Shown here piece after piece: positions 1-8,405 of a DNA stretch of 64,000 bases; positions within the stretch are counted from its first letter, which is position 1, and each line of letters opens with the position of its first letter. The notes under the pieces were generated by a model. It ran no database searches, was not told the DNA's origin, and was given only the letters and a program-made list of their open reading frames with translations. This DNA is from Planctomycetota bacterium (GTDB lineage: Bacteria; Planctomycetota; Planctomycetia; Planctomycetales; Planctomycetaceae), in contig QQVO01000006.1 of assembly GCA_003388505.1 (NCBI GenBank), forward strand, positions 186,001-250,000, in the 5' to 3' direction. The translations under genes and the position numbers were made by a program.

Positions 1-173
1 AACTGCTCGATCTGCGCCTCGGAAATGTCGAGCCCGAGTTCACGCTCCGACTCCGCGAGCGCCACCCATAATCTGCGCCAGGTGGAATGCTTGCGCTGAT
101 CGGAAAAGATCCCGCTCATCTCGCGGGAGGCGTAACGGGTGTTGAGCGGATTCTGGTAGATGTCGCGGGACAC
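1..173 (-). CDS. purB: Adenylosuccinate lyase, N-terminal fragment (cut by window edge)
   Basis: PurB catalyses two fumarate-releasing steps in purine synthesis (SAICAR to AICAR, and adenylosuccinate to AMP). Only the first 57 codons are present; the gene runs off the left edge. Reading the minus strand from a GTG at 171-173 gives a start of the form [19 protein letters not shown] followed by [20 protein letters not shown]. The NPL..RYAS.EM and FSDQ.K..TWR.LW.ALAE..RELGL patterns are what I know from PurB N-termini. An in-frame TAA lies a short way upstream and no ATG intervenes, so GTG is the likely start. The catalytic domains are outside the window. Family assignment is strong for so short a piece. 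Confidence 0.85.
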   Translation of the reverse strand, partial: MSRDIYQNPLNTRYASREMSGIFSDQRKHSTWRRLWVALAESERELGLDISEAQIEQ

Positions 174-634
174 GAAGTTGACTCCGACTGGTGCGTGAAT
201 GCTCCGTTATATCGGAGACGATGGTCGATGGTCGATGGCTCGTGGCTCGTGGCCGATAGCGGATGGCTGGGGGATTGCGGCTCGTAATTTCTCGTCGTTC
301 TCTGGTCGTTCGTGAGCGGGGAACCTCGGCAGCCTGTGGCCGTAAACTGATCCCCACGGTTTGCGAGCAATTCGACAGAGTGGTCACGAGAAGCCCGCAA
401 CGCAACAAGAGGCAAGCGGCGATGTCTCTGCCACTGGGCTCTGCCACCCCACCCCGCTTTCCAGCGTTCAATAAGGCAACCGCAAAGGCACAACGATCAC
501 GAAGCAGCGTCAAGAAAGACGTCTTCGTGAGTTGGTGAACGCCAGAAAATTGGCGAGAATGCGACTTAGTGTGCTTTGTGGTTGATTACACGGACTCGTA
601 TTGTCCCGGACCGTGGATCGAAAGGGAGACGGTG
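174..634. other. Intergenic region with simple-sequence repeats
   Basis: This 460-base gap lies between the divergent purB fragment and a secreted-protein gene. Positions about 219-275 are a run of degenerate short repeats (gatggtcgatgg, then ctcgtggctcgtgg, then gatagcggatggctgg), which looks like slippage or recombination debris. No convincing gene, RNA or terminator is visible in the rest. The purB promoter should lie here, reading leftwards, but I cannot pick it out. Confidence 0.5.
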
Positions 635-1240
635 ATGCTGCGATTGATCCTTGGTGGTAGTCTGGCGGTGTTGGCAGCCGGGATGGCTGACGCGGGCGAT
701 CCTCCTTCGATTCAGATTGAGGCGCCGCGGGAGTGGCGGGCGGAGACGATCGAGTTGCCGCCGGGGTTTGCGCCGGACATGAAGCTGAAGGGTGTGGAGG
801 AGATTCGCTTCGCGCCGGGGATGCTCCAGGCCGATTCGGATTCGTTCTTCTCGTACTTCCTGGTGTTCGCGCTGCCGGAGCAGAAGTCGCTGGACGAGGA
901 GACGCTGCAGCGGGAGTTGCTGGTCTACTACCGGGGACTCGCGTCGGCGGTGGCGGGTGGGAAGAACGTGGAGATCGACGTCGACAAGTTCACGTTGGAG
1001 CTTGAGAAGGTCGAACCAGAAGATGCTGACGACGCGCCGCGGGAGTGGACCGGGACGCTGAAATGGGTGGAGCCGTTCGTGACGGTGAAGGCGCAAACGC
1101 TGCGGTTCGACATTCAGACCGGGACGCTCGAAGGCGGCGAGGGGGTGTACATCACGATGTGCGCGAGCCCGGCCGATCGGGAAGCGGACATCTGGCAGGA
1201 ACTGCATTCGGTGCGGGAGACGGTGGAGTTTAGAGAGTAG
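635..1240 (+). CDS. Secreted protein of unknown function (201 aa)
   Basis: I do not recognise this family. The ATG at 635 is preferred because a purine-rich GGGAG lies about 7-11 bases upstream and it opens directly into a signal peptide (MLRLILGGSLAVLAAGMADA, then GDPP). An upstream in-frame start at 569 would place unlikely residues before the signal. The mature part is acidic and mixed alpha/beta with no cysteines and no obvious catalytic motif, so it is probably a periplasmic or exported soluble protein. It reads in the same direction as the lipoprotein gene downstream, but a repeat pair separates them, so co-transcription is uncertain. Confidence 0.7.
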   Translation: MLRLILGGSLAVLAAGMADAGDPPSIQIEAPREWRAETIELPPGFAPDMKLKGVEEIRFAPGMLQADSDSFFSYFLVFALPEQKSLDEETLQRELLVYYRGLASAVAGGKNVEIDVDKFTLELEKVEPEDADDAPREWTGTLKWVEPFVTVKAQTLRFDIQTGTLEGGEGVYITMCASPADREADIWQELHSVRETVEFRE

Positions 1241-1267
1241 TTGGATTCGATCCCGCGACGTTCTTGC

Positions 1268-1356
1268 CCGGTTGGGATTCGCACTGGCGAGACGCCAGTG
1301 GCACGTGGCGCACGGGCTTTGGATCGCACTGCTGGGCAAGCCGGCAGTGGCACGCA
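1268..1356. repeat. Dispersed palindromic repeat, family A (two hairpin units)
   Basis: Two hairpin units lie back to back. Unit one (about 1271-1304) contains CACTGGC...GCCAGTGGCAC. Unit two (about 1325-1355) contains GCACTGCTGGGCAAGCCGGC followed by AGTGGCACG. Related units recur at about 3006, 5322, 5399, 6553, 11262, 49943 and 56421, always outside genes. The CACTGGC/GCCAGTG stem is self-complementary, so each unit can fold as a hairpin in DNA or RNA. Confidence 0.8.
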
Positions 1357-1372
1357 TCGGAGGATCACATCC

Positions 1373-2980
1373 GTGAACCGTTTCCTCACGAGCATGACCC
1401 GCTGGATCGGATTGTTTGCGCTGGTTTCCGGCTTGAGTATGCTCGGTTGTACGGGTGGATCTCCGGCCGAACAAGCGGCCAGGCAAGTCGCGACGCAATC
1501 GAATGACGCGGCTCAGCCGGAGGATGCGCGCCGGCAAGCTGCGAAGCCCGACGACGCTATCGCCCGACTGCGTGCCGTTGAGGGCGTCGTCGTCGAGCGA
1601 AGCGAAGGGGACGTTCGCGTATTTCTCCTGGAAGACGACAGCCTGTGCAGAGATGAAGATCTCAAGTTGATCAAGGAATTGACGGATGTGAAAGAAGTCC
1701 AGCTTGCGGGCGGATTCATCAGCAATCATGGTTTGGAAAACATTCGCGACCTGGAACAGCTTGAAACACTGTGGATCACTGGGACGAATGTCGACGACGG
1801 CGGATTGGCTCACCTGACGACGTTTCCAGAGTTGACCGATTTACGGTTGTATGACCGGCAGAGGCCCACCGCAGTCACAGGCGTCTCGACGTACCTGTTG
1901 ACTGACCACGGGTTGGCGCACCTGTCAAAGCTGAAAGCGCTGGAGCGACTGACGCTCGTGGGCGGCGATTTCACTGACGCCGGCATGGAGCATCTCCGCG
2001 ATCTCGAGCAGCTCAGATTCCTGCATCTGTCCTATCGCGGAATGACGGATAACGGACTCATCCCCTTTCAGGAATTCAGGAATCTGGAGGAGCTGGTCAT
2101 CGGCTCGCCTCGCTTGACGGGGGCTTGTACAGCGCACTTGCGCGGGGTTGGCAATCTCAGGAAGTTGACGCTTTCGGGAGAGAAGGTCACTGGCCCCGGA
2201 CTTGAGCATCTCGCGGAATGTCCACAATTGGAATCGCTCGACCTGAAAGGCGCGAACCTCACCGATGATGGATTGGTTCATCTCCAGACACTCAAGCACC
2301 TACGGCGACTGGAACTGTCGGGACGAGCGATCGGAGACAATGGTCTCGCGCACTTGTCTGCATTAACGGATCTGGAAAAACTTGTCCTTGACGGAATGCT
2401 TGTCACAGATGTCGGACTCAAACATCTACGACATGTCAAGAACTTGAGAGTTCTCTCGCTCGACCGGACGGGAGCGACCGCGGGGGGAATGACGGATCGT
2501 GAACTCACCCCTCTTCAGGAATTAGGGAACCTGGAGGAGTTGGTCATCCGTTCGCCTCGTTTGACGGGGGCGTGCACAGCCCACTTGCGCGGGATTGACA
2601 ATCTCAGGAAGTTGACGCTTTCTGGAGATCAAGTCACTGGCCCCGGACTTGAGCATCTCGCGGAATGTTCCGAATTGGAATCGCTCGACCTGAAAGGTGT
2701 GAACCTCACCGATGACGGATTGAGCCATCTCCAGACGGTGACGCAAATACGGCATCTGAACCTGTCACAGCAGACGATCGGAGACAATGGTCTGGCGTAC
2801 TTGTCTGCGTTAACCAATCTGGAAGAACTTGACCTTGGCGGAACGCTTGTCACAGACGCCGGACTCGAACACTTACGGGCTCTCAAGAACCTGCAAGTCC
2901 TCACGATCGACAGGGCCAGAGTGACCGCTTCCGGAGAGAAGATGCTTCTGCAGTCACTTCCGGGCCTGACAATCAAGTGA
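1373..2980 (+). CDS. Leucine-rich-repeat lipoprotein (535 aa) with internal duplication
   Basis: This is a predicted exported lipoprotein built of bacterial leucine-rich repeats. The GTG at 1373 follows a good ribosome site (GGAGGA, about 8 bases upstream). It gives a signal sequence ending in the lipobox SMLGC followed by TGG. From about residue 90 onward there are repeats of the type L..L.L....ITD.GL.HL, each about 24 residues. A block of about 148 residues is duplicated: bases about 2041-2484 recur about 444 bases later at high nucleotide identity. LRR lipoproteins of this kind are common in planctomycetes and probably bind proteins or glycans at the cell surface; the partner is unknown. 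An in-frame ATG at 1394 is a weaker alternative start because it shortens the signal peptide. Confidence 0.8.
   Translation: MNRFLTSMTRWIGLFALVSGLSMLGCTGGSPAEQAARQVATQSNDAAQPEDARRQAAKPDDAIARLRAVEGVVVERSEGDVRVFLLEDDSLCRDEDLKLIKELTDVKEVQLAGGFISNHGLENIRDLEQLETLWITGTNVDDGGLAHLTTFPELTDLRLYDRQRPTAVTGVSTYLLTDHGLAHLSKLKALERLTLVGGDFTDAGMEHLRDLEQLRFLHLSYRGMTDNGLIPFQEFRNLEELVIGSPRLTGACTAHLRGVGNLRKLTLSGEKVTGPGLEHLAECPQLESLDLKGANLTDDGLVHLQTLKHLRRLELSGRAIGDNGLAHLSALTDLEKLVLDGMLVTDVGLKHLRHVKNLRVLSLDRTGATAGGMTDRELTPLQELGNLEELVIRSPRLTGACTAHLRGIDNLRKLTLSGDQVTGPGLEHLAECSELESLDLKGVNLTDDGLSHLQTVTQIRHLNLSQQTIGDNGLAYLSALTNLEELDLGGTLVTDAGLEHLRALKNLQVLTIDRARVTASGEKMLLQSLPGLTIK
2041..2928 (+). repeat. 444-bp tandem duplication inside the LRR gene
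   Basis: The segment beginning near 2085 (ctggaggagctggtcatc) recurs near 2529 (ctggaggagttggtcatc). Long identical stretches follow in both copies, such as caatctcaggaagttgacgc and cactggccccggacttgagc. The offset is 444 bases, exactly 148 codons, so the reading frame is kept and about six LRR units were added in one step. Confidence 0.85.
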
Positions 2981-3004
2981 TGGAGCACTCAGGGCAGCTA
3001 TTTT

Positions 3005-3039
<35 letters not shown>

Positions 3040-3109
3040 TGGCGTCTTGAGCGACGCGACCAATCTCCCATGACGAATCGAAGTTCAGGGAACACGCTCG
3101 CGCTGCGGA

Positions 3110-4978
3110 TCACTTATCCCTCAATCGCCAGACTGCGTTGACACCGGCGGTACTGCCCGCGACGACATAGGTTCCATCCGGCGATGCTCCGACGGCACTC
3201 ACTGGGTACCGCAAGCCGCGCAGCAAACGAGTTCTTCGCCCACTCGACAAGTTCCAAACGGTTATTTCAGAAGGTCCGTGCGATGCCACGGCGAGCCGAT
3301 CGCTGTCGAGATGCTGGAGCGCACGGACCGAGTCTGACTCAAAGTTGAACTCGCGCTCAGTTTCCCGGTTGACGAAATACCAATCAATGACCGTCGCGGT
3401 GCTCTCCCGGTTTTCAATAGCGATTACCATCCGTGGAGCATACAAGCCGTCTGGTGTTGCAGAAATAAGTTCGCGGCCGATTCCTTCTCGCCTCGCGAAT
3501 TCGTGAAGCGTTGATGTCTGAAAGACGATCGTGTCGTGATGACCGGCGCACGCGACGAATCGACCGTTGCGTCCCACGCTCAAGTGCCTAGGTTCAAAAC
3601 CGAGGTTGGTCTGCATCTGAACGGTCAACGAATCGCCGGCGTGCTCCCAGATCTGGAGACTGCTCAGTTTCGAGTCGGGATCGGTGTGGCCCGAGATCAA
3701 CCGCCCAGGACTACTCAGGAACGCAATGCACTGCACCGGCCCCGGCGAGGCATTCGTACTGCTGAGCACGCGCCCGCTGGTTGCGTCAATGAGCTTGATG
3801 CTGCCGTCTTGACCCCCGACGGCAATCTGGTCGGCGGTGGCGGAGATTGCGAGTGCGGTCGCGTCTCTTCTCTCTGTGACGAGTGTCCACGAATCAGACT
3901 CGGGGTCTTGTCGATGGACCCTCAATACACTCTCGTCATCGAGCGATGCAATGATGCTTCCGTCCCTGGAGATACAAATCACCTCCACGCCCGAGGGATA
4001 AGCATAAAAGATGGAATCGGGTGTTTGACTACGGAGTATGTTGATGCCCAGTGAATCGCAGCAGACCAAAGCGAAAAGACCCGTCGGAATCGCCGCGAGA
4101 ACGAGCGCGCCGCTACGGCCCCGTCTACTGGCAGCGCCTGCCCCGCCGTCCGGATGAGCCGGGACTCTTGCGAGTCCCCAAGTCAGCACTGCCGACAGGA
4201 CGACGATGACCGGTGCACTGAGTATGTGCAGCGGCAGGATCCAATCGAGAGTCGCCCAGTCTTTGTTGGGCACGTCGGCCAGGAAATCTGGCGCGGATTT
4301 CCATGCGACGAACAAGAAGGACGACTGCACCAGACCGTACGTGAACACAACTCGCGGGAGTTCTGAGGGAATCGAGGTGAGGCAGGCGACGAGGCCCGGA
4401 ACGAGCAGATACACTACCGGGCCGAATGAAGGTGATGTGGGTGCCAGATACTGACGAATCATGAGAACTACCACAAGGGGTAGAACAACTGACAGTCCCG
4501 TGAAACCGGCGATCATTTGAAAGACGTCGGCACGTAAATTGGCGGCGGGCTCAACAGATGGCGGTGCACCGCAGACTCGTCGAACGCCAAGTCTTCGAAA
4601 AAGAGCCACGGCGGCAACACAGATGAGTCCAAGCACGTTTCCGAGCAATCCAAACAGCAGATAGAGCCATTCTCCGAGATACGCCTTCGTGCTTGGGTCG
4701 AAGTAGTGGATGGAGGCCGCCATCACGAAGCCTGCCACCAATCCAATCGAACCCAGCGTCGAGAATCCATGCACGAAGCGCCAGCGTGGTCGCACGCTGT
4801 GGAGCAGGAAACACGCGGCCGGCGGCGGGACGAAGAGAACGAGAAGGAAGACGAAACCGGCCCAATCGCCTGCTGAATCGACAATTGGCAGCGCAGCAAT
4901 CGCAGTGACGAGCGCACTGCATAGCAACCAGACTACAACGGTCTTCACAATGGTGCGGCGGTAATGCACAGGAATCAT
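3110..4978 (-). CDS. Multi-pass membrane protein with C-terminal WD40 propeller (622 aa)
   Basis: The N-terminal half carries about eight hydrophobic segments (for example TIVKTVVVWLLCSALVTAIA and GFVFLLVLFVPPPAACFLLH). The C-terminal third, from about residue 335, reads as WD40-type repeats: SGVEVICISRDGSIIASLDD, ADQIAVGGQDGSIKLIDATS, and a last blade ending AVGASPDGTYVVAGSTAG. Such proteins are known in planctomycetes as membrane-anchored propellers of unknown role. The ATG at 4978 opens just before the first membrane helix. A GTG at 5161 would add 61 polar residues with no membrane or domain character and no clear ribosome site, so I prefer 4978. The gene is convergent with the LRR lipoprotein gene. 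Confidence 0.7.
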   Translation of the reverse strand: MIPVHYRRTIVKTVVVWLLCSALVTAIAALPIVDSAGDWAGFVFLLVLFVPPPAACFLLHSVRPRWRFVHGFSTLGSIGLVAGFVMAASIHYFDPSTKAYLGEWLYLLFGLLGNVLGLICVAAVALFRRLGVRRVCGAPPSVEPAANLRADVFQMIAGFTGLSVVLPLVVVLMIRQYLAPTSPSFGPVVYLLVPGLVACLTSIPSELPRVVFTYGLVQSSFLFVAWKSAPDFLADVPNKDWATLDWILPLHILSAPVIVVLSAVLTWGLARVPAHPDGGAGAASRRGRSGALVLAAIPTGLFALVCCDSLGINILRSQTPDSIFYAYPSGVEVICISRDGSIIASLDDESVLRVHRQDPESDSWTLVTERRDATALAISATADQIAVGGQDGSIKLIDATSGRVLSSTNASPGPVQCIAFLSSPGRLISGHTDPDSKLSSLQIWEHAGDSLTVQMQTNLGFEPRHLSVGRNGRFVACAGHHDTIVFQTSTLHEFARREGIGRELISATPDGLYAPRMVIAIENRESTATVIDWYFVNRETEREFNFESDSVRALQHLDSDRLAVASHGPSEITVWNLSSGRRTRLLRGLRYPVSAVGASPDGTYVVAGSTAGVNAVWRLRDK

Positions 4979-5473
4979 CCCATTGTGTTGGCCCGCGATT
5001 GCGATTCGAATCCGCGCCGGCGCAAGAGCAGTCAGTGCGAACTCATCCGCAAGTCTTCCGATCCGTTCAGGATGCTCTTCGTGATCCTGAATGTGGCCAT
5101 TATTCCGGAGCGTCTCGTCTGGATCGTTCCGCCGGTCAGGACGTTGTCCCCCATTATTCACCGGGAACGACTACAATTCCCATGATCGCTTCCAGTCGAT
5201 TGCATGCCAACGCAGAGTCGATCTTCGCGGCGAAAGGTTGATCCAACAGACTCAGAAGCACCTCGTATGGCGGGGCGTCCTTTCATCGAGGATCGCGCAT
5301 CGGGACGCTGCTCATCGACTGACTGCAGGTTGCGCAAGCCAGCAGTGGCACGTGGCGAGCGCTCGGAAGTAACATCGCGTCGGGGAAGCTCGAGCCTCGT
5401 TGGGATTCACACTGGCGAGACGCCAGTGGCACCCGACGAACTCAATCACCGAAGCTGGACTGCCGGATACGCA
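4979..5473. repeat. Intergenic region carrying family A repeat units
   Basis: The gap between two divergent genes is about 495 bases. Two family A hairpin units are visible, at about 5322-5356 (gcaagccagcagtggcacgt) and 5399-5435 (cacactggcgagacgccagt then ggcaccc). The same two unit types occur in the other order at 1271-1355. Nothing else is recognisable, and promoters for both neighbours should lie here. Confidence 0.65.
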
Positions 5474-6493
5474 ATGCGATTTCGAACCGCTGTTCTTTTT
5501 CTGTGTCTGACTGTCTCAACCACGATCTCGGCTGAAGATCGTGCGCGGGGTGAGCGCGCGACCGGGGCAGACGTTGCCGACTTTGAAGTCGAGACGCTCA
5601 TCGAACCGGAGGGGCGGGAGTTCTTTCACTTCGTGTTCGCACCGGACGGGTTTCGCGACACGGACGAGGACCGGGCGCTATTCCTGGAACAGGTGGAGCG
5701 GAATACCACGGCGATCCGGACGCAGGAGCCGTTCGCCTCGCTGCACGACAAGCTCAAGTTCAGCGTTGCCTGGGTTCCGTCGAAAAACGCCGGGATTCCC
5801 GACACGGCGGAGTATGACCGCGACGAGGGAGTCTGGCGGGACAAGATCAGCGGCAAGACGACGGTATTTCAGACGAAGTTGAATGTCGGCCGGTACATCA
5901 TCGAGATCGGCAACTATCACTCCGTGCTCGCTGCGGTCGACGCCGTCGAGGGACGCGTCGACAATCTGATTGTGATCGCCAACGAGAAGAGCTACGGCGG
6001 GGGGGCGCGGCATCCGGTCGACCTGCCGGGAGTCGCGTTTCACGTGCATCGCGAATCCGACACGCCGCTTGACTACCAGGAGGCGCTCGAGCGGTTCACA
6101 TTCGGCGTCACGATCGTGTCGTGCGAGCCGGACATTGCGGAACGGATTCTGATCCACGAACTGGGACACAGTATCGCGAATCTCGGGGAGGAGTATTTTC
6201 GGGCCGACCTGACGTTTCCCGACGACGAGAATCACCCCGGGTTGAAGAAGCCCAACGTCTCCGGCACGGATGACCGGGACCAGATCAAATGGAAAGACCT
6301 CTTCGGCAAGAACGGCGTGGGGGCGTACGAAGGGGCCGAAGGGTACGGCAAGGGTGTGTTTCGCCCGTGGGATACGGGATGCATCATGCGGAGCGAGCGG
6401 AACACCGCGTTCTGCCCAGTGTGCGACCGGGCCATTCGTGAGGCGATGCGGGAAGCGATGCGGATGGAGGCGGCGAGCGCGGCGGTCCGATGA
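5474..6493 (+). CDS. Secreted zinc metallopeptidase, M64 (IgA-peptidase)-like (339 aa)
   Basis: The ATG at 5474 opens a signal peptide (MRFRTAVLFLCLTVSTTISA). The mature protein has the zinc-binding motif HELGHS (His228, Glu229, His232) followed about 10 residues later by GEEY, the arrangement I associate with the M64 peptidase family (HE..H...L.DEY). Upstream, IVIANEKSYGGGA fits the fold segment that precedes the helix in that family. Two cysteine pairs near the C-terminus (TGCIMRS and FCPVCD) resemble the conserved tail CIMR...F.C.C of these enzymes. It probably hydrolyses peptide bonds in the periplasm or outside the cell. An open frame continues upstream to 5204, but it encodes repeat sequence and is not credible. 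Confidence 0.8.
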   Translation: MRFRTAVLFLCLTVSTTISAEDRARGERATGADVADFEVETLIEPEGREFFHFVFAPDGFRDTDEDRALFLEQVERNTTAIRTQEPFASLHDKLKFSVAWVPSKNAGIPDTAEYDRDEGVWRDKISGKTTVFQTKLNVGRYIIEIGNYHSVLAAVDAVEGRVDNLIVIANEKSYGGGARHPVDLPGVAFHVHRESDTPLDYQEALERFTFGVTIVSCEPDIAERILIHELGHSIANLGEEYFRADLTFPDDENHPGLKKPNVSGTDDRDQIKWKDLFGKNGVGAYEGAEGYGKGVFRPWDTGCIMRSERNTAFCPVCDRAIREAMREAMRMEAASAAVR

Positions 6494-6619
6494 GCGTTGC
6501 GCCGGCGGACCCCGCGTCGGGCGGCGCGTTAGGAAACTTCGCGGGCGACTATTTGGTCGCACTACCGGGCAAGCCAAGAGTGACGCCCGTTGGTGAATGC
6601 TGTGGAGCGTGCCGCAGGA

Positions 6620-7558
6620 TCATTCCACCCACGACCGAACGCGGCCGATCACTCGGTCCTGGACCTCCGGTTTGTGAACGAAACCGGAAATGGGCGGCCA
6701 GTCGCGGAAACCGGGGACGCGGGCGAGAATCGCCGCGTCGTCGGCGCGAGCGCCCTGCGTGATGTGCGTGAAATCGGTGTCGTTGGTGTGGGAATTCCAG
6801 CGGTAGAGTCGCAGCGTTTCCGCGGTCCAATCCTCGACGCCGTAGTCTTTGCCGACACTCGTCAGGCGTTGGTTCAGTTCATCGCGCGAAGCGCCCTCCT
6901 TTTCATACACCAGCAGAAGCAGATTCAACTCCAGCAGCGCGTCCGGCAATGCGGAAATGAAGATACCGGACCCCTGCCGTGAATCGTCAGGAAACGCGGC
7001 GTGCCACTTGTCGAGCAGTTCGAGGAACGTCGGCTTGTCGCAGAAGTTGGCGCAGAGGAACAGGGCGACCGACGCCGCGTACAGGTGATAGGCCGACATG
7101 TACTGCAAAGGCTGCTCGTGTTCATCGGCGCGGAACCTTTCGGTCTCCTCCACGAAGGTCTCCAGCTTCTCCGTGAAGATCGCCTCGACGCGCTGTGCCG
7201 CGTCGTCTGCATCCTGCTCGGCGAGAATTTCATGCAGCTTCGCCACCCTCCGGTCTGCGAAAATCTGAACCAGCATGACGCGCGGGTTCGCCGAACCGTG
7301 GGATATGCTGGCCAGCCCAGCGAGCTCGTAGCCTTCGGTGTAGGTGCTCAACGAAGCGACTGCGTCCTCGAACGACATTTTGGCCGTGCGGTTGATGAAG
7401 TTGTCGATGCGCCGTCGTTGAATCGTCGCGCCGTCGTTGAGGACGTCACCGGAATCTTGAGCACCCACCGGCCCGGCGTCGGTGACGACGTTGAGCGCCA
7501 GCACGGCGAGAACGAATCGAACTCGCGCGGTCGCGAGTGAGGAGATATCTGCCATCAT
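6620..7558 (-). CDS. Secreted protein of unknown function (312 aa)
   Basis: No family recognised. Tandem ATGs at 7558 and 7555 precede a signal sequence (VRFVLAVLALNVVTDAGPVGA, then QDSG). The mature protein is mainly helical and acidic, with regular amphipathic stretches (for example DDAAQRVEAIFTEKLETFVE) that suggest an alpha-solenoid or TPR-like fold, but I see no canonical TPR signature. The C-terminus is polar with two Trp-rich turns. The frame also opens at 7603, which adds 15 residues before the signal and is less likely. It is convergent with the M64 peptidase gene. Confidence 0.6.
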   Translation of the reverse strand: MMADISSLATARVRFVLAVLALNVVTDAGPVGAQDSGDVLNDGATIQRRRIDNFINRTAKMSFEDAVASLSTYTEGYELAGLASISHGSANPRVMLVQIFADRRVAKLHEILAEQDADDAAQRVEAIFTEKLETFVEETERFRADEHEQPLQYMSAYHLYAASVALFLCANFCDKPTFLELLDKWHAAFPDDSRQGSGIFISALPDALLELNLLLLVYEKEGASRDELNQRLTSVGKDYGVEDWTAETLRLYRWNSHTNDTDFTHITQGARADDAAILARVPGFRDWPPISGFVHKPEVQDRVIGRVRSWVE

Positions 7559-7618
7559 CAGGTCCACTTCGAAGAGTTCGGAACTAATCGACCCAATATA
7601 CACAACGGCAAGATAGGG

Positions 7619-7722
7619 GTCAGGTCTCTTTGTTCGCCCTCCTGCGCGGCCTTCGGCGAGTTCGACGACGCCCGCCCGCAGCGGTTGCGCTCGACGTCAC
7701 CGAGGTTCAAGAGACCTGACGC
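7619..7722. repeat. Small element bounded by inverted TCAGGTCTCTT ends
   Basis: TCAGGTCTCTT at about 7619-7629 is the reverse complement of AAGAGACCTGA at about 7709-7719, giving 11-bp terminal inverted repeats around about 80 bases. The first 11 bases match closely a sequence at about 36448 (tcaggtctctggactcttga). It looks like a non-coding miniature element; no gene is inside. Confidence 0.6.
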
Positions 7723-7775
7723 CTTTTCCCCGCGCACGTGGACGGCGTCGCGTGTGGCCTGCATAATGTGGGTGG

Positions 7776-8111
7776 ATGAGCAACCGCACTGTACCGATTA
7801 ACCGGACTTTGACCGGCGTTCTGGCTGTTCTATTCACGATCGCCGGTGTGTTTGTCCTGGTGCGGGCGGAGAATCAGGACGCGGTGGCCGGTGCGCTGAT
7901 CCGGACCGGGATTCTGCTCGGCGCGCTGTGGCTGGCGCTGCCGACGCGAAAGCGCGAAGCGGCGTGGGCGAACGTCTCGCCGGTGGCTTTTGTCGCCACC
8001 CTGGTCGCGGCGGTGACATTCGTCGCCCGTCCGCGAATCCTGGTCTATCTCATCCCGATTGGACTCGCGTTGGGCGTGCTGAGCGCGTTTCTGCGTCCGC
8101 GCCCCAAGTAG
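7776..8111 (+). CDS. Small integral membrane protein (111 aa)
   Basis: The protein is almost entirely hydrophobic with four predicted helices (GVLAVLFTIAGVFVLVRA, AGALIRTGILLGALWLALP, VAFVATLVAAVTFVA and ILVYLIPIGLALGVLSAFLR) joined by short charged loops. There is no catalytic motif and I do not recognise the family. The ATG at 7776 follows a GGTGG-rich stretch. Downstream lies a repeat-filled gap and a convergent gene, so it is probably monocistronic. Confidence 0.65.
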   Translation: MSNRTVPINRTLTGVLAVLFTIAGVFVLVRAENQDAVAGALIRTGILLGALWLALPTRKREAAWANVSPVAFVATLVAAVTFVARPRILVYLIPIGLALGVLSAFLRPRPK

Positions 8112-8405
8112 AGCAAATTGCTCTACCATGTGTCCGCGTCGAGCGGTGTTTGGACTGTCGAGGACGAGAATCCGCGAGACAGATCGCCAACACTGATTTG
8201 CAAAGCGATATAGCCGTGACGGTCGGATCCCGCGCGGCTATCCGGGATTATTCATCACGAGGGCCCGGTTCACTACAAGTGTTTCTGAAACAACAGGTTA
8301 TCGAGAAGTTGCCCAGCGCGCCGCGCTGTTCGAACGGATTGCACCCCGATGTCGCGTCAACGGTGACGCACGCTGGCAGCGTGCGCTACGAATAATCCGG
8401 GCTAT
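8112..8405. repeat. Intergenic cluster of dispersed repeats (families D and B)
   Basis: About 8136-8209 aligns over roughly 75 bases, at about 70% by eye, with the reverse complement of 11146-11222 (shared core ccgcg.gaca.atcg.caa followed by ttcaaagcg-like ends): family D. About 8365-8405 is GACGCACGCTGGCAGCGTGC followed by GCTACGAATAATCCGGGCTAT, which recurs almost base for base at 32584-32624: family B. A degenerate inverted copy of its outer end (ggctatccgggattattca) sits at about 8235. The core GCACGCTG/CAGCGTGC folds into a perfect 8-bp stem. Confidence 0.75.

Noticed and set aside
566-1813. A 415-residue minus-strand frame across the first two plus-strand genes
   Set aside because: It spans two plausible genes and a repeat in antisense, is very Arg-rich and has no domain.
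8112-8395. A gene extending through positions 7928-8395 on the plus strand
   Set aside because: The frame overlaps the small membrane protein gene and codes mainly for repeat families D and B.
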